DNA of 64,000 nt, taken from Prorocentrum cordatum. Lineage: Eukaryota; Sar; Dinophyceae; Prorocentrales; Prorocentraceae. Below, piece by piece: positions 53,150 to 64,000 of this stretch. The stretch is from the NCBI GenBank assembly GCA_963575745.1, contig CAUYUJ010016059.1, positions 2,449,849-2,513,848 of the forward strand, given 5' to 3'. Position 1 is the first letter of the stretch, and each line of letters opens with the position of its first letter. The notes below the pieces were generated by a model, which saw nothing but the letters and a program-made list of their open reading frames with translations, made no database searches and was not told where the DNA came from. The position numbers and the translations under genes were made by a program.

Positions 53150-55210
53150 TATTTCTTTTTTATGGTGTTCTCTCCATCTCTCTGCGGTATCATTTCTTCC
53201 ACACTTGATGTGTGTGCCTTCGGTTATTGTTTGGGCTACGCAGCATATCGCAAGCATGGGGTCAAGAAGGAGAGAGGAGTTCGTGGTGAGACGGGGGCGG
53301 AGGGTTTGGCAGAGGGGACAGGGGGGATGGTAGGATGGGGAGTGTCGGGGGAGAAGGGAGTTGGGGGGGTAGAGGGGAGGCGGACAGGGGGGAGGAGAGG
53401 AAAGAGACTCCCACACATGGTGGGAGAGTGAAGGGGAGATTGGGGGGCGGAGGGAGGAGGTATGAGAGCAGGGGGAGGACGAGGAGGAGGAGGAAGCGGG
53501 ATTAGGAGGGACGAGGGGCAGTCCTGGCGACAGAGTGTTGGCGCAGCCATGCCCTCAACACTCGGCTCGCCTTCGCCCCCAGGAGGGTGCCTTTTTCCAG
53601 CACCGGCCTCCCCGCAGCCCACTGCACGATGGGGCAGCGCTCCGTGGCACGAGCGGCATTCTTGCGCGCAGCGTTTTTCGGAACTCGGGGCCGGGAGCCT
53701 CGCCCCGCCACTGGGGGTGCCCTTGCTTCGCAGCTGCGGATGCGCGCGCGAGCGACCCATGACGGGGGCAGCGGCACCGATGTCGAGGCAGCGCGCTGCG
53801 TCGCAAGTGGGGGCGTAGCGTTGGTGCATCGGAGGGGGTCTTGCTCCCCGACCGGAGGCGCCCCGCTGCGCCGTGCTGGCTTTGGCAGGAGGGGCGCTCT
53901 CTCGACGGGGCGGCTCTGGCAGCCGCCCTCTCGAAGCGCTCAGGATGGCAGTGCCGCCCTGTCACCCATGTCGCTTCGGCTGGGATCTCGCTCCGCGATG
54001 GGCAGCGACCTGCTGCGCAAGGTCCACGTCGGCGGGGGGAAGCTCGCAACAGGACGGGTCGGGCGCCCCCTCTGAGACCCTTTTTGCCGCTGCAGCCCCT
54101 CGCTCTGCGCCGGGGCGGTAAAGCAACGCCCAAGCAAAGGACTCGTAGGCGAAAGCGGACGGCGATGGCAGATGGGAGATGGGAGGTGGGGAGCATCGCC
54201 GTGGCGCAGTCAAGGTTGCGAGCCGCTCGAGAGTGACCAGGGAGCGCCCTGGATTCTTGGGGAGCTTTTGGCAGTAGAGAGCGTTGGCCGCTGTGCGCAA
54301 GGGTCCCCTGGGAGTCGCTTGCGCCTGGGATTGTCCGGGCGTTTACGCGTCGCTGAGCCGTTGCTTGGGCAGCCCTGGAAGTGCTCGGGGGCGTCCTGGA
54401 GGCGCATCGGAGTTTCCAGGTGAGCGCTAGGGAGAGCCTGGGTCTGCGCTCGCTTGTGGGCGGTTGGGCGCGATCAGGGGTGCCTGGGGATCGCTGAGCA
54501 GCGCGCGGCACGCGCCTAGGAGCGCCGTGGGGCGCCTGGGAGCGCCTGGGAGCAGAGGAGGAAGAGGTGCAGGGAGGAGAGGGAGGTGCAGAAGGTGGGC
54601 ACAGGTTGTTCGGTCCTTGCGCGCGGCCAGGGACGAATGGCCGAGTAGGAACGGCCGCTGGCCGCCAGAAGCACCGCAGCTCCCAGCTCCGAGAACGAAT
54701 CCTCAGCAAATCGTACCCTGACGCTGTTTCTCGCTTCGGCAGCGCACAGGAGGGCGAGGCCCAGCGGTAAGCCCATGTGGGCCGCGAGGGCCAGTGAAGT
54801 GGGGGTGGGGAGGCCCGCCACGCGAAGAAAGACACAGCCGTCCGCCAGTGGTCTCTCCTCAGACCCCCTGTTGGCCATGAGACAATCATGGCAGGATGTG
54901 TGTTGGCTGTGGTCGGCCTCTGGGGGCCCTCGCCGGGCCCTGGGACCGTTCAAAAAACGACTCGGGATGGAACACCGAATCCAAGGACTGGTTCGAGACC
55001 TCTGGAGACCGACTTCATAGAAAAATCATGACGCCGGGGGTCTGGGCCCCTGGGCCTCAGGGGAGAGTGGCAGTGCATGAACCACCACCGAGGTCCAGCG
55101 ATTCTCGACACCGCCACCCTCTTTGAAGGCACAGGATCTACTCGTTGGCTGGCGCCTCTATGTGTAGACTCCTCGTACTGTACCATACACCTGTCGTCAT
55201 GTTTCTTTTC
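53150..55210. other. No gene recognised
   Basis: GC-rich. A 444-codon minus frame (53555-54889) faces several overlapping plus frames and reads as Arg/Ser/Pro-rich sequence without domains. GCCTGG-type short repeats are present at 54360-54560. A GGA/GGGG-rich stretch is at 53330-53515. Confidence 0.45.
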
Positions 55211-55217
55211 ATGACGT

Positions 55218-56435
55218 CGACCCACAGACGATATACTTCTCGGACCTGAAGAACAGTACAGCAGCGCCCACTGGAGGAAGGCATGCAAGCTGTCCCGGAA
55301 GAACAAGTATGTCCCCAACCAGATGATGAGCGACCGCTGGAAGATGCGACACAAGGTCGACGTGCCGAGGAACCACCTACTCGACGCCCTCCTTCACTAT
55401 GATTGTTTGGGCCGCTTTGCCTCTGGAAGCCCATGTTGGGAGACCCTAGCCCCCAAAGGATCCCACGTTAATCGTGGGCATCTCTCAGGACTCATCGATG
55501 GTCCTCACATCAAGGGGCCAGTTGCGTATCCGACTGGACAGCGGTGGATGATGGATATGGCGCCGGCATGCGCTAGGGAGACGCAGCATGACAAGGAGCT
55601 CGACAAGAAGGAGGCCCAGATCGAGACTGCCTACCACGGTGCCAACTTGGCAGCACGGGCGTCTATGTGGAGCAAAAAGGGCCTGTTCGAGTTGAAGCCA
55701 GGACCTCCGGGCTGCGAAAACGTCTACGACTTTTCTGTGGAAGGACACTTCGCTGTGCCTCCTGCACCCACTGCATGGTGCACGTGTCGTCTGCTGTCAG
55801 CCCTGAGATTCACCTGTGCTCTTGCATTTTCGAGCTGCATCTGAATCGCAGTCGTCACGCAGGCTATCCCAAGATGCATGTCCACTGGCAGCGGTGCCAA
55901 ACCGAAGGCAGCGTCTACGTTAATGCGCTCTGGATTCGCACTACGACGATGAGGGAGATCTGGGATAAGGTACAGGCGAAGCAGCAAGTCTTTGGATGGT
56001 CTCGGCCCTGGAGCCGCACGGTCAGGATGTGCCTTGCGGCGAAGGTCATCCCGATAACGTTTCCGAGTGTCCACGCGTGCTCAGACGAGACAATCGAGGA
56101 ATCCGACTTCCCGACATCTCGAGGTCAAGCTGATTCCCAAGCACGATGGATGGGCTCCTCATTGAACCAAGGAGCTCAGTGCAACAGATCGTCTCCTAGA
56201 GCGCATTGGCCAACAGTACGACCAACGCGGAGTCGAGCCACAGAGTTTCATGGATCAGATGGGCCAGGCGACGGACGCAGCGAAGTCGGAATACCTCATC
56301 ATGGACCCAGGTCGGGCAGTCCTTTCAAGGATCTCTCTTAGAGGTGCTGTGAAGGCGTACTTGTTCGTGGAACGGTGCCGGATGCATGTCACTGCGGCTC
56401 TTGTAGTACCTGGAATGGCTACGGCATCTTCTTAG
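55218..56435 (+). pseudogene. Unknown gene-like region with frame switches
   Basis: I do not recognise the family. From 55218, one frame reads EEQYSSAHWRKACKLSRKNK, continues through DRWKMRHKVDVPRNHLLDAL and a Lys/Glu-rich stretch (HDKELDKKEAQIETAYHGAN), and stops at 55844. A second frame (55667-56341) has CASCTHCM and then a TTTMREIWDKVQAKQQVFGW stretch. The first frame then reopens with DRLLERIGQQYDQRGVEPQ and SFMDQMGQATDAAKSEYLIM to a stop at 56433-56435. Amino-acid use is balanced, unlike the low-complexity frames around it, so this is probably a real protein gene, either decayed or interrupted by introns. Confidence 0.4.
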
Positions 56436-57824
56436 GATTTTCATGTTCTGAGGCGGGGCGGCGTTTCGGCTGCAAGAAAGGCGGGGACTGGTTGTCAAGG
56501 CCTGTCAGCCCATCCTCCTCCTGCGCCTCTCTCTGTATTCCCTTGTGCGCCGCCATATCGGCTCACAAGGGACCTTGAGCTATCATGGCGCGCCGGTGAC
56601 GGACGCGCCCGCGCCTTCGTTGAAAGGATAGAGAACGTGCTCTCTTCTAGCACGGGTCCCCTACTTGTACCTCGTGTCTCTCTGTATCCATACAGTCAGT
56701 CACTCCTGTGCAATCCACGCACCCTCGTACTCGTGGCTCCTATGACGTCGTAAAGCTCTTATCGCAGGGGTTCAAGGCTGCTGCAGGCCAGGAAGGGGCG
56801 GGGGAGGCTTGCGCCCGGGCCACCCGCCCAGGAGGGTGGTGCCCGAACCGTGTCCCGCTGTCCAGACATGCGACGTCCTGGTTGCTTCAACCCGCGGCCC
56901 CAAGCGTGGGCCGCGCAGACAAAGCCGTCGGGGGGACCACAGCGATTGCACGAGCTTCGAAGACAGTCTCTCACACAGCCATGAGCGGCCTTCTTCGGCC
57001 CTCCAGTGGAGTCGCACAACACGGGAACGCACAATGCTCTAAGATCGGGGTTCGTGGCTCATGGTTTCACGTCGCGGCCCCTGGCCCTTTCCCCAGGCTC
57101 CGTTTTTCACCCCGAGCAATTTTTGACGGCATCGCGGCGGTGCGAGGGTCTCCCGGAGGCCGAATATGGCTAAGCACCGGGAGTGGCCAGAAAGGGGGTG
57201 ATGATCAGGGAGGGGGGGTATCCTTCGGACGGGGCTAGGACGAGGATCAATCTGTTCCAGCGCGTTCTGAAACGCTTCCAAAGCGTCATCGAAAACTCTG
57301 AGAAAGCCGCGGCGCCCAGGACATCTTCCAGAACCGCTGGATCTGAGAGATTCCCGACTAGTCTTCACCTGAACTCATCCTTGTCCTGGCTCCGTTTTAA
57401 CCCTGGCCAGGGCCATGATTTCCGAAGCTGGCCTAACACATAATGTTTTGGTGAGCTGCTTCTCCCGGCGCGAGCGTGCCTGGGCCGGGCGCGCGACGCA
57501 ATGGGATGGCGATGAACCGGGGGGGGGGGGCAGCGAGGGCTGCAGAAAAAGGGGCCCTGTTCAGGGCCCCTGAAGGGGCCCTTTCGTCCAAGAAGGTGGC
57601 TTCAGTGCCCAAGAAATCCACCGTTCCCCCTCCCCCCCTCCTTTTATCACCCCCTTCAAGCGGCTGATTCAAGCGGCGCTGAAGTCTCCGCCCGCCCTGC
57701 CGTGCCCCTCCCCGGCGGCCTGCGCGCCCCTCCCGTCGGCAGGTGGGGGCGGCGACCGGCGGCCCGCGGTGACTTGGCAGCCATGGCCCTCGACGGCGGG
57801 TTGGGCCATCCTCCTGGGCTCTCC
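56436..57824. other. No gene recognised
   Basis: Frames up to 308 codons (minus, 57433-58359) and 176 codons (plus, 56708-57238) overlap others and lack domains. Confidence 0.45.
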
Positions 57825-57945
57825 TCGCTCCTCCTCCTCGCTCCTCGCTCCTCCGCCTCCTCCTCCTCCTCGCTCCTCCTCCTCCTCGATCGTCCTCCTC
57901 GCTCCTCCTCCTCCTCGCTCCTCCTCGATCGTCCTCCTCCAGGTA
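57825..57945 (+). repeat. CTCGCTCCTCCTC-type microsatellite
   Basis: TCC triplets with regular CTCG and ATCG interruptions. Confidence 0.85.
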
Positions 57946-58184
57946 TTCGCCATGAAGGAAAGGGGTCCTCGACGGCCGGGGTCGCCATGAAGGGAAGGGG
58001 TCCTGAGTGAAACGCGTCCTCAGGTTTTTGGGCGTTTGGGGCTTCCTGGGCCCTCCGCGGGCCCCAAGACTGTGAGAACACCTCCTAGAGCGAAAAGCTG
58101 GTCCCGGGGGTAAGGCCCCGCGGTCCAGGACCCGTTTCCCACATGACACGCGCCATTCATGCCAAGTGGATGGGCTCGGGCAGC
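57946..58184. other. No gene recognised
   Basis: GC-rich sequence. No supported frame. Confidence 0.45.
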
Positions 58185-58345
58185 GCCGAGGAACTTCGGC
58201 GGCGAAATCCGAACCCTGCGAACTCTGCTCTCGCCGATCAGCGATTCGGGCAACCCGACGGGCGGCGGGGGCAGGCTTCCGAATTCGTCGAGTACGTGGC
58301 GAAATCCGAATCCTACCCCCGCCTCCCATCGATGGCGTGACCATG
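58185..58345 (+). repeat. Dispersed GGCGGCGAAATCCG repeat, copy 1
   Basis: 'GGCGGCGAAATCCGAACCCT', 'GGCAACCCGACGGGCGGCGG', 'GTGGCGAAATCCG' and 'CTCCCATCGAT' recur in the same order at 59250-59580. Confidence 0.75.
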
Positions 58346-58759
58346 GGTGGGTCGGGCATGTCACGTCACGATTCGCGCCGGCGCCGCATGCGAATGCTTA
58401 AGAATGCTAAATTCCCAAGCGGCGCCGGTGCGGATCGTGACTTGACCAGAGTGAGGGGGAGGGGGCGGGGCTGGTCACGGGCGTTATCGCGAATCATAAG
58501 ACATGTCGGCTTTGGCACCATCACAGATCGATCCGGCGCCCATTCAAGAAATCTGCGCGGAGTTCCGCGATGCCGGTCGAGCATATGATTAAGAACCTCC
58601 TCCCGAAAAGTTTGACCAGTTTCCTTAACAAACTTGCTGGAAAGCTGTTCCTGCTTCTCAAGCAAGGTCGCTCCTCCAGCGTGAACAAAAAAGATTACTC
58701 AGGCTTGCTTGGTTTACGAAACTTCTGGAGATCTGGCCAATGTTTCTGAAGCGATGAGT
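58346..58759. other. No gene recognised
   Basis: The short frames on both strands have no domain. The 99-codon minus frame at 58366-58665 has the most natural composition but no family match. Confidence 0.4.
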
Positions 58760-58905
58760 TTCATGACCACACGACCAGCGACGACCAACGACGACGACCA
58801 CGGGCGTCGTTGATCTCGTCTTTCGGACGGCCAACGACCACCAACGACCACTGAGTCGTCGCTGGTCGCCGTTGGTTGTCGCTGGTCGTCGTGAACCTGC
58901 TGCGT
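58760..58905. repeat. GACCAACGAC inverted repeat
   Basis: GACCACCAACGACCA-like units on the left half face GTCGTCGCTGGTCGTCGTTGG-like units on the right half, giving a long imperfect hairpin centred near 58850. Confidence 0.7.
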
Positions 58906-59239
58906 GTCGTCGTTGGCCGTCGACTTCCGCCGTAAATTGAGGCTTCGTTATGTCGTCGCGACGTGAACTTGTCGTACACAGCTCTGCGGCAGGCCCGCGC
59001 TCGTGGCGTTCCCGCCTGCCTGGCGGCGTGCCCCTGGAATGCTCTGTCGAAAGAACCCACAGAAAAAATACAACACAAACATAACCACACAAACACAGCA
59101 AAACTGTGGTTAGCTTTTCTTCGGTGAGTGCATGTGTTCCCACAGCGTATGTTTTTTGCTGTGTGTGGTTTCGTTGTGTTGCTTGTGCTTGTTTGTGCTT
59201 GCTGTTGTGTGTGTGTGCTTCAACACAAGTGCACCAACT
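58906..59239. other. No gene recognised
   Basis: Contains ACACAAACACA and GTGTGCTTGTTTGTG stretches. Frames lack domains. Confidence 0.4.
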
Positions 59240-59640
59240 TTCGAGGGTCCGCTCGGCGGCGAAGTCCGTACCCTGTCTCGCAGGCGAGGAAGATATCCGT
59301 ATCCTCGGCATCGCGGGCAGGGCCCCAGGGCCGTGACCCCGCGGATACGGGGCGCTTTTGCCGCGTATGCCCCGCGCGGACCTTGTATGTGTGACCCCGT
59401 ATCCGCGGGATCGCGCCCCGGAACCCAGACCGCGGGGGCGCGGATGCGTATATTTTCGCCGCCCGTGACTACCTTCTCCGAACAACGATTTAGGCAACTC
59501 GACGGGCGGCGGGGGGTGAGGTTCGGAACTTGCCAAACCCGTGGCGAAATCCGGACCCTACCCCCAGCTCCCATCGATTCAGGGGACTCGATAGTTGGTG
59601 GGGGGAGGGTTCGGATGTCGCCGCCTATCCGTGCGGCCTT
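59240..59640 (+). repeat. Dispersed GGCGGCGAAATCCG / ATGCCCCGCGCGGA repeats
   Basis: Holds a diverged copy of the 58.2-kb unit, with its middle filled by a copy of the 15.2-kb unit (59366-59470) and a self-complementary CCGCGGATACGGGGCG/GACCCCGTATCCGCGG pair around 59340 and 59395. Confidence 0.7.
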
Positions 59641-60114
59641 CTTGCATCGGCGGAGCACCCCTCTCCCCTAGCACGCCAAACGCGCCGGGAAGCGTGCTGG
59701 AGGCGCCACCAGCGCCGAGTCGAGAGATGCAAGTGGGCATCCGAAGGCTCATTCCGCAAGCAGTGCTTGCACCAAGGGTCCCGTTTTGTGTCTGAACGGT
59801 GACGTGGATGCGCTCCCAAGGAGCTTCGCTGGCTGGCCACCCGTCGTCTTCTCCTGGCCGCCTCGTTGCCTGGCTGGGTTCTCTGGGGTTCCGCCCGGTG
59901 GCCGCCTTTCACTGCCTTGCGGCAGCCCCGTGCCCCAACAATGCCTCCGAGATCTTCGCCCAGTGCCCGCCCGTCGCGGCCTCGGCCGCCCTGTGCGCTG
60001 GCCACGCCTTTCGCGTGCTCGCCCGGTCCCCCTGCGCCGCCTCCTCCATTCTTACCTCCGACTACCCCAGAGGCCCAACAGGGGCACAAAACCACCTTCC
60101 TCCTCCGCCTCCTC
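59641..60114. other. No gene recognised
   Basis: Frames of 223 and 115 codons (plus) and 164 codons (minus) overlap; none has a recognisable domain. Confidence 0.45.
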
Positions 60115-60272
60115 GTCATGACGAGGAGGAGGAGGAGGAGGAGGAGGAGGAGGAGGAGGAGGAGGAGGAGGAGGAGGAGGAGAGGGAGGAGGAGGAAGAG
60201 GACCAGGCGCTAGGTAGTTTAGAGAGGGAGGGGGATGGAGAGGAACAGGAGGAGGAGGAGGAGGAGGAGGAA
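60115..60272 (+). repeat. (GGA)n microsatellite
   Basis: GGA triplets in two blocks, 60122-60202 and 60240-60272. Confidence 0.9.
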
Positions 60273-60984
60273 GACCTCCTCAGCCGTCTCCTCGCCGTTT
60301 CCTGCTGTGGGCTGCTGTCACAGCAGGTTCAGACTCTGCTGCCTCTTCCCACCGAGGCCGGCGGCCAGGATTATCCGCTCCACCAGGAGCCTTGCGACGG
60401 GGGTCAACGCAAACGAGGGTCAGCCAGAGCGCCGGATCTTGCAGGGTTTGCAGAGCCAGTGTCGCAATGACCCGGCTACGGGCGCAGGAGCCGGCAGGAT
60501 CCTGTAAGGCCTTGCTGACCCGGGTCTGGATTGACCCGTTTCAGCAGATCCCCGACTCCTTGCGGCTTGCGGGCCTTTGTCTCCGCCCCCTATTCAGGTC
60601 ACCACCCAGCACCAGCCGCCCGATCCGCGCCGGGGCTCACGTAACGCGGGTCAGCGCCAACGGAGGTCAGCCACTCCTCGCCGAGATCCTCTGGTCGATC
60701 TGGGTTTGGGAGCCACGCCGGCCCCGCTCGCCCGTCTTCGGCTGACATGGGCTTAGGAGCTACTTCGTGGCAGGCCTGGGTTTGCGACATGGCCTTGGCT
60801 GACCCGCTGTCAGTGCGTCCCCGACCGCGTATATTTTTGCTCGAGCGTTCCTCCCGCACAGCGCGGTCCAGACGGCGGAGGCAGAACGAACGGCGGCGGG
60901 TCCGCCAGCGGAAAGTCGGCGGAAGGTGGCGGAAGCAACAGCGGACGTCAACATTTGAACATGTTTTTCGGAGGCGAGCGAGGC
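60273..60984. other. No gene recognised
   Basis: Contains several CGGGTCARCGCMAACGRAGGTCAGCC-like blocks (60400, 60650) that suggest an old tandem repeat. Frames lack domains. Confidence 0.45.
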
Positions 60985-61145
60985 GGGGCAGTGCGAAGGA
61001 GAAGGCCTTCTCAGAAGGCCGCGGGGCTCTTCAGAGGCCCACTGGCCTTCTGAGAGGTTTTCTGCGTCTTCGGGGAAGGCCTAGAAAACTTCTCGGAAGG
61101 CCGGTGGACTTCCGAGCCTTCTGAGAAGGCTCGCCCCTTCTCACT
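60985..61145. repeat. CTTCTGAGAAGGC palindrome cluster
   Basis: At least six copies of GGCCTTCTGAGAAGG-like sequence, alternately whole or half palindromes. Confidence 0.7.
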
Positions 61146-61724
61146 TCCCCCCCTCGCTCGCCGCCGAGTTCAGTCTCAGGGTTTGTCCAAAGTCAGCTAA
61201 ATCTCACCGAATCCCATGCGAGCCGATCCAGCCCCCCCCCCCACACACACACACACACACCCACACTCTCCCCTGGCGTCTGTTCATGTGTTGATCTAGC
61301 GCGTGCGCTTGTTTCAGGCTCCTCACAATCAAATAGCACACTCCGCTCCTTTCAACTGGATCTCAGATGCCGGCCTAGTTTAGCCGAGATCCAGTTTTAC
61401 CAAGTCGATCTTTATCGAGCCTGGGTCTGTCTATTAAGTCTGTTCCCAGAGCGCTGCTGAGATTATTTTGCTGTTGCCGTTGCATCTGCTTCTGCCATTT
61501 GCCGCTGCCAGGAAACCACGGCAGCATTTTGGGAGACGCGGGTTCCTGGCCCTGTCCCGCCGCTGCCGCCGTCGTCGTGGACGAGGATCGATGATGCAGT
61601 GTTTCGTGTTTTATAATGTTTATGCATGTTTTTGTTCACCCTGATGGAGATCCCGGGAATCTCTGGGGACCTCATGGACCTTGTTGGCCGGTCGTCGGCG
61701 TCGTCGTCGCGAGGGGGAGGAGGA
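61146..61724. other. No gene recognised; short CA tract
   Basis: A (C)n(CA)n tract lies at 61229-61263. The rest is unique and less GC-rich, with no supported frame. Confidence 0.5.
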
Positions 61725-61813
61725 TGAATATGAGGAGGAGGAGGAGGAGGAGGAGGAGGAGGAGGAGGAGAAGGAGGAGGACGAGGACGAGGAGGAGGAG
61801 GAGGAGGAGGAGG

Positions 61814-61851
<38 letters not shown>

Positions 61852-61866
61852 CAGGAGGAGGAGGGA
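61725..61866 (+). repeat. (GGA)n/(GCAGGA)n microsatellite
   Basis: GGA triplets ending in six GAGCAG copies. Confidence 0.9.
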
Positions 61867-61914
61867 ATTTCCCCGAATGGACGCACCTCAGAGGGATCCT
61901 GCATGAGCCGATCC

Positions 61915-62055
61915 TGGGTCACCTCCTGGAGCGAACCCCGGACTGACCTCCGGGACTAATCCCACCCCGGAATGTTCCCGGACTGACCCCGGACTGATCC
62001 CATTGACCCGGGATTGACCCCGGACTGATCCTGGAATGGCTCTGGACTGATCGAC
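61915..62055 (+). repeat. GACCCCGGACTGATCC short repeats
   Basis: About seven degenerate 12-16 bp units. Confidence 0.75.
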
Positions 62056-62188
62056 TGGTCGTCGTGCCTCTCCTCCTCGACCACGCGTGGGGCCGGGGCA
62101 GGCGACAACAGCTTCAGCCTGAAGCCCGCGGCCAAGGAGGAGGTGGAGGCCGTGGCGCCCACTCGTGCCGCAGTCCCGCCCTTGGGGA

Positions 62189-62256
62189 GGAGGAGGAGGA
62201 GGAGGAGGAGGAGGAGGAGGAGGAGGAGGAGGAGGAGGAGGAGGAGGAGGAGGAAA
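62189..62256 (+). repeat. (GGA)n microsatellite
   Basis: About 22 perfect GGA triplets. Confidence 0.95.
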
Positions 62257-62304
62257 CTGGCTACAAGCTTACGTAGATCCTCGGAGGCCGCTCAACCACA
62301 ACAG

Positions 62305-62393
62305 GATGATGATGCTGATGATGATGCTGCTGCTGATGATGATGACGACGACGATGATGCCTATGATTACGATGATGATTATGATGATGCTGC

Positions 62394-62481
<88 letters not shown>

Positions 62482-62560
62482 ACTGCTGATGATGCTGAGG
62501 ATGAGGATGATGATGACGATGATGATGATGAGGAGGAGGAGGAGGAGGAGGATGAGATTT
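62305..62560 (+). repeat. (GAT)n microsatellite
   Basis: Long GAT run with GCT, GAC and final GGA interruptions. Poly-Asp, poly-Met and poly-His frames through it are by-products. Confidence 0.95.
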
Positions 62561-62569
62561 AGTGTCAGA

Positions 62570-62660
62570 GTCAGGTGGCCGAACGGTCATTCACTGTCCC
62601 TAGGCGCGTGGCTGAAGTGGTGATCCGTGGTGGGGATTCTTCTTGTTGTTGTTGTCGTCG
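62570..62660 (-). repeat. Dispersed repeat, copy 3
   Basis: The reverse complement gives 'GAAGAATCCCCACCACGGAT', 'CACTTCAGCCACGCGCC', 'AGGGACAGTGAATG' and 'CCGTTCGGCC', matching 2281-2365 and 14480-14555. Confidence 0.7.
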
Positions 62661-62673
62661 TCGTCCCCCCCGC

Positions 62674-62868
62674 GATCCATCCCGCGACCCACCCGTGACC
62701 CACCCCGCGACCTTCCCCGCGACCCACCCCGCGACCCACCCCGCGACCCACCTGCGACCCATACGCGACCCACCCGCGACCCATCCGCGACCCGGCCCGC
62801 GACCCACCCGCGACCCACCCGCGACCCACTTGCGACCCACTTGCGACCCACCCCGCGATCCACTCACA
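62674..62868 (-). repeat. GGTCGC-type tandem repeat, array 3
   Basis: CCCGCGACCCACC units, the reverse complement of the 2.1-kb array, next to dispersed-repeat copy 3 in the same relative order as at 2.1-2.4 kb. Confidence 0.9.
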
Positions 62869-62887
62869 TTGCTTTAACGAAAAATCG

Positions 62888-62943
62888 GCGCCTGCGGCGG
62901 GCTCACTGCATAACTTGTAAAAGTTAGGCGCCTGCGGCCGGCT
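62888..62943 (-). repeat. Two GCCCGCCGCAGGCGCC motifs
   Basis: GGCGCCTGCGGCGGGC at 62888-62903 and GGCGCCTGCGGCCGGC at 62928-62943, the motif also found at 19.8-20.15 and 48.98-49.15 kb. Confidence 0.8.
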
Positions 62944-63014
62944 TCTTCAGAGCCTCGCGGACTGACGACGTCCTCGCCGCCCCCCCACTCTTATCCGCAA
63001 CTGCGGGGTGCTAC

Positions 63015-63360
63015 ATTTGATTACGATTGTGATTATGATAATGGTGATGATGATGCTAATGACGATGATGCTGATGATGCTTATGATGGTGATGAGAAGG
63101 AGGAGGAGGAGGAGGAGGAGGAGGAGGAGGAGGAGCAGGGATGATGAGGAGGAGCAGCAGGGAGGAGGAGGAGGAGGAGGAGGAGGAGGTGGAGGAAGGG
63201 GGAAGGGAGGAGGAGGAGAAGGATGATGAGGAGGATGAGGAGGAGGAGGAATGAGGATGGAGGAGGATGGAGGCGGATGGAGGCGGACGGAGGAGGGAGG
63301 ACAGGAGGAGGAGGAGGAGGAGCGGGGAGAACAGAAGGAGGAGGAGGAGCAGCAGCAGGA
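63015..63360 (+). repeat. (GAT)n and (GGA)n microsatellites
   Basis: GAT-rich to 63092, then GGA-rich with GCA and GAT interruptions to 63360. Confidence 0.9.
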
Positions 63361-64000
63361 TCCTAACATTCTCGCGTCGTGGCAGGAGTCGCGAAGGAGG
63401 TTGTTTTGCTGCCGTTTTCGGTCTGGCCCTCGCCAGGCCCCGGGACACTGAGGAAATGGCTCGGTATGAACAGCCAGTCCTGGGGAAGGGGTCGGGACAT
63501 CTGAGGAGCCACGCTGCGAAGAAATTGCGACGTCGAGTGCTTGGGGAGCAGATCGGTCGTCGGAGCTCAAGTAGTGGCCCACGCCTTCTTCTCGAGGGTA
63601 CGGTTCTCCCAGGAGGGTGGGAGAGGGACACGAGGTGCAGTCGAGGAAAAACCGAGGATCATTTTGGGTAGAGGAGGGGTTCCGGTTTTCGGGCCGCTTC
63701 CTTGGTCTGGGTCGTGGGACAGATTCGTTGTCGAGGCTCGCTGGGGCCAGAAAAGCCCCTTCGTTCCTCATTCAACTTTCCTTCTGGTACCCTTCTGGAA
63801 TCCTCCGATCGCCTCACGACGACGGCGACGGTGACGACGACGACCGCGGCGGCGACAACGCCGCCGACGACCACGCAGCGGGGTGCGGCGGGGAGCTTGC
63901 CGCATGGCGGAGGGCGCCAGCCATACGCTAGTGCTGATCCTGTCCAGGCCGGCGGTCAGGAACCTTTGGTTGACGTGTCGCGCCGCTTGCTTTGGCCCAT
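63361..64000. other. No gene recognised
   Basis: Overlapping frames of about 100-270 codons on both strands without domains. A GACGGCGAC-type short repeat is at 63815-63870. Confidence 0.45.

Noticed and set aside
53555-54889. 444-codon minus-strand frame
   Set aside because: Arg/Ser/Pro-rich composition typical of a non-coding frame in GC-rich DNA, overlapped by several plus frames, and no domain.

Overview
This window looks like repeat-dominated nuclear DNA of a dinoflagellate. The evidence is GC-rich sequence, very dense satellites and GGA/TCC microsatellites, a decayed Ty1/copia element and a decayed LINE with proteins of the dinoflagellate type, and a double relict of the dinoflagellate spliced leader (SL) on the minus strand at 40405-40440. 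The genus cannot be fixed from sequence alone. I see no tRNA, rRNA, CRISPR array, bacterial operon or intact housekeeping gene. Most long open frames are by-products of GC-rich repeats whose period is a multiple of three.

Layout. 1-1.6 kb: right end of a possible Ser/Ala/Arg-rich repetitive protein gene. 1.6-14.4 kb: a tandem family with a unit of about 0.75 kb (forward copies, a short inverted block, then nine forward copies), interrupted by a foldback element, CAT and TCTCC microsatellites and a 90-bp minisatellite. 14.5-17.6 kb: small foldback elements and a repeat of about 245 bp. 17.6-17.9 kb: broken SF1/Pif1-like helicase end on the minus strand. 17.9-21.8 kb: arrays of a unit of about 97 bp and other short repeats. 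22.4-29.2 kb: a decayed but complete-looking Ty1/copia LTR retrotransposon (gag, integrase, reverse transcriptase, RNase H, flanking direct repeats) carrying a nested foldback element. 30.8-32.4 kb: frameshifted non-LTR reverse transcriptase fragment, possibly R2-like. 33.8-40.44 kb: a near-full-length decayed LINE on the minus strand (ORF1-like region with zinc ribbon, endonuclease, RT, RNase H), with (GGA)n tracts at both ends and two SL relicts at its 5' end. 41-53 kb: minisatellites, including an opposite-strand array of the 90-bp unit and an inverted copy of the 20-kb repeat module, then TAGCCC, CT and GT arrays. 53-64 kb: mostly unassigned GC-rich DNA, one unknown gene-like region at 55.2-56.4 kb, more microsatellites, and an inverted copy of the GGTCGC module found at 2 kb.

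The recognisable proteins all belong to mobile elements: capsid, endonuclease or integrase, reverse transcriptase and RNase H are the parts of copy-and-paste elements, and all copies here are broken. The strongest result is the LINE. Its 5' end shows that its transcripts were trans-spliced and reinserted at least twice, leaving a countable record of retrotransposition cycles, and its position suggests insertion into a GGA/TCC microsatellite.
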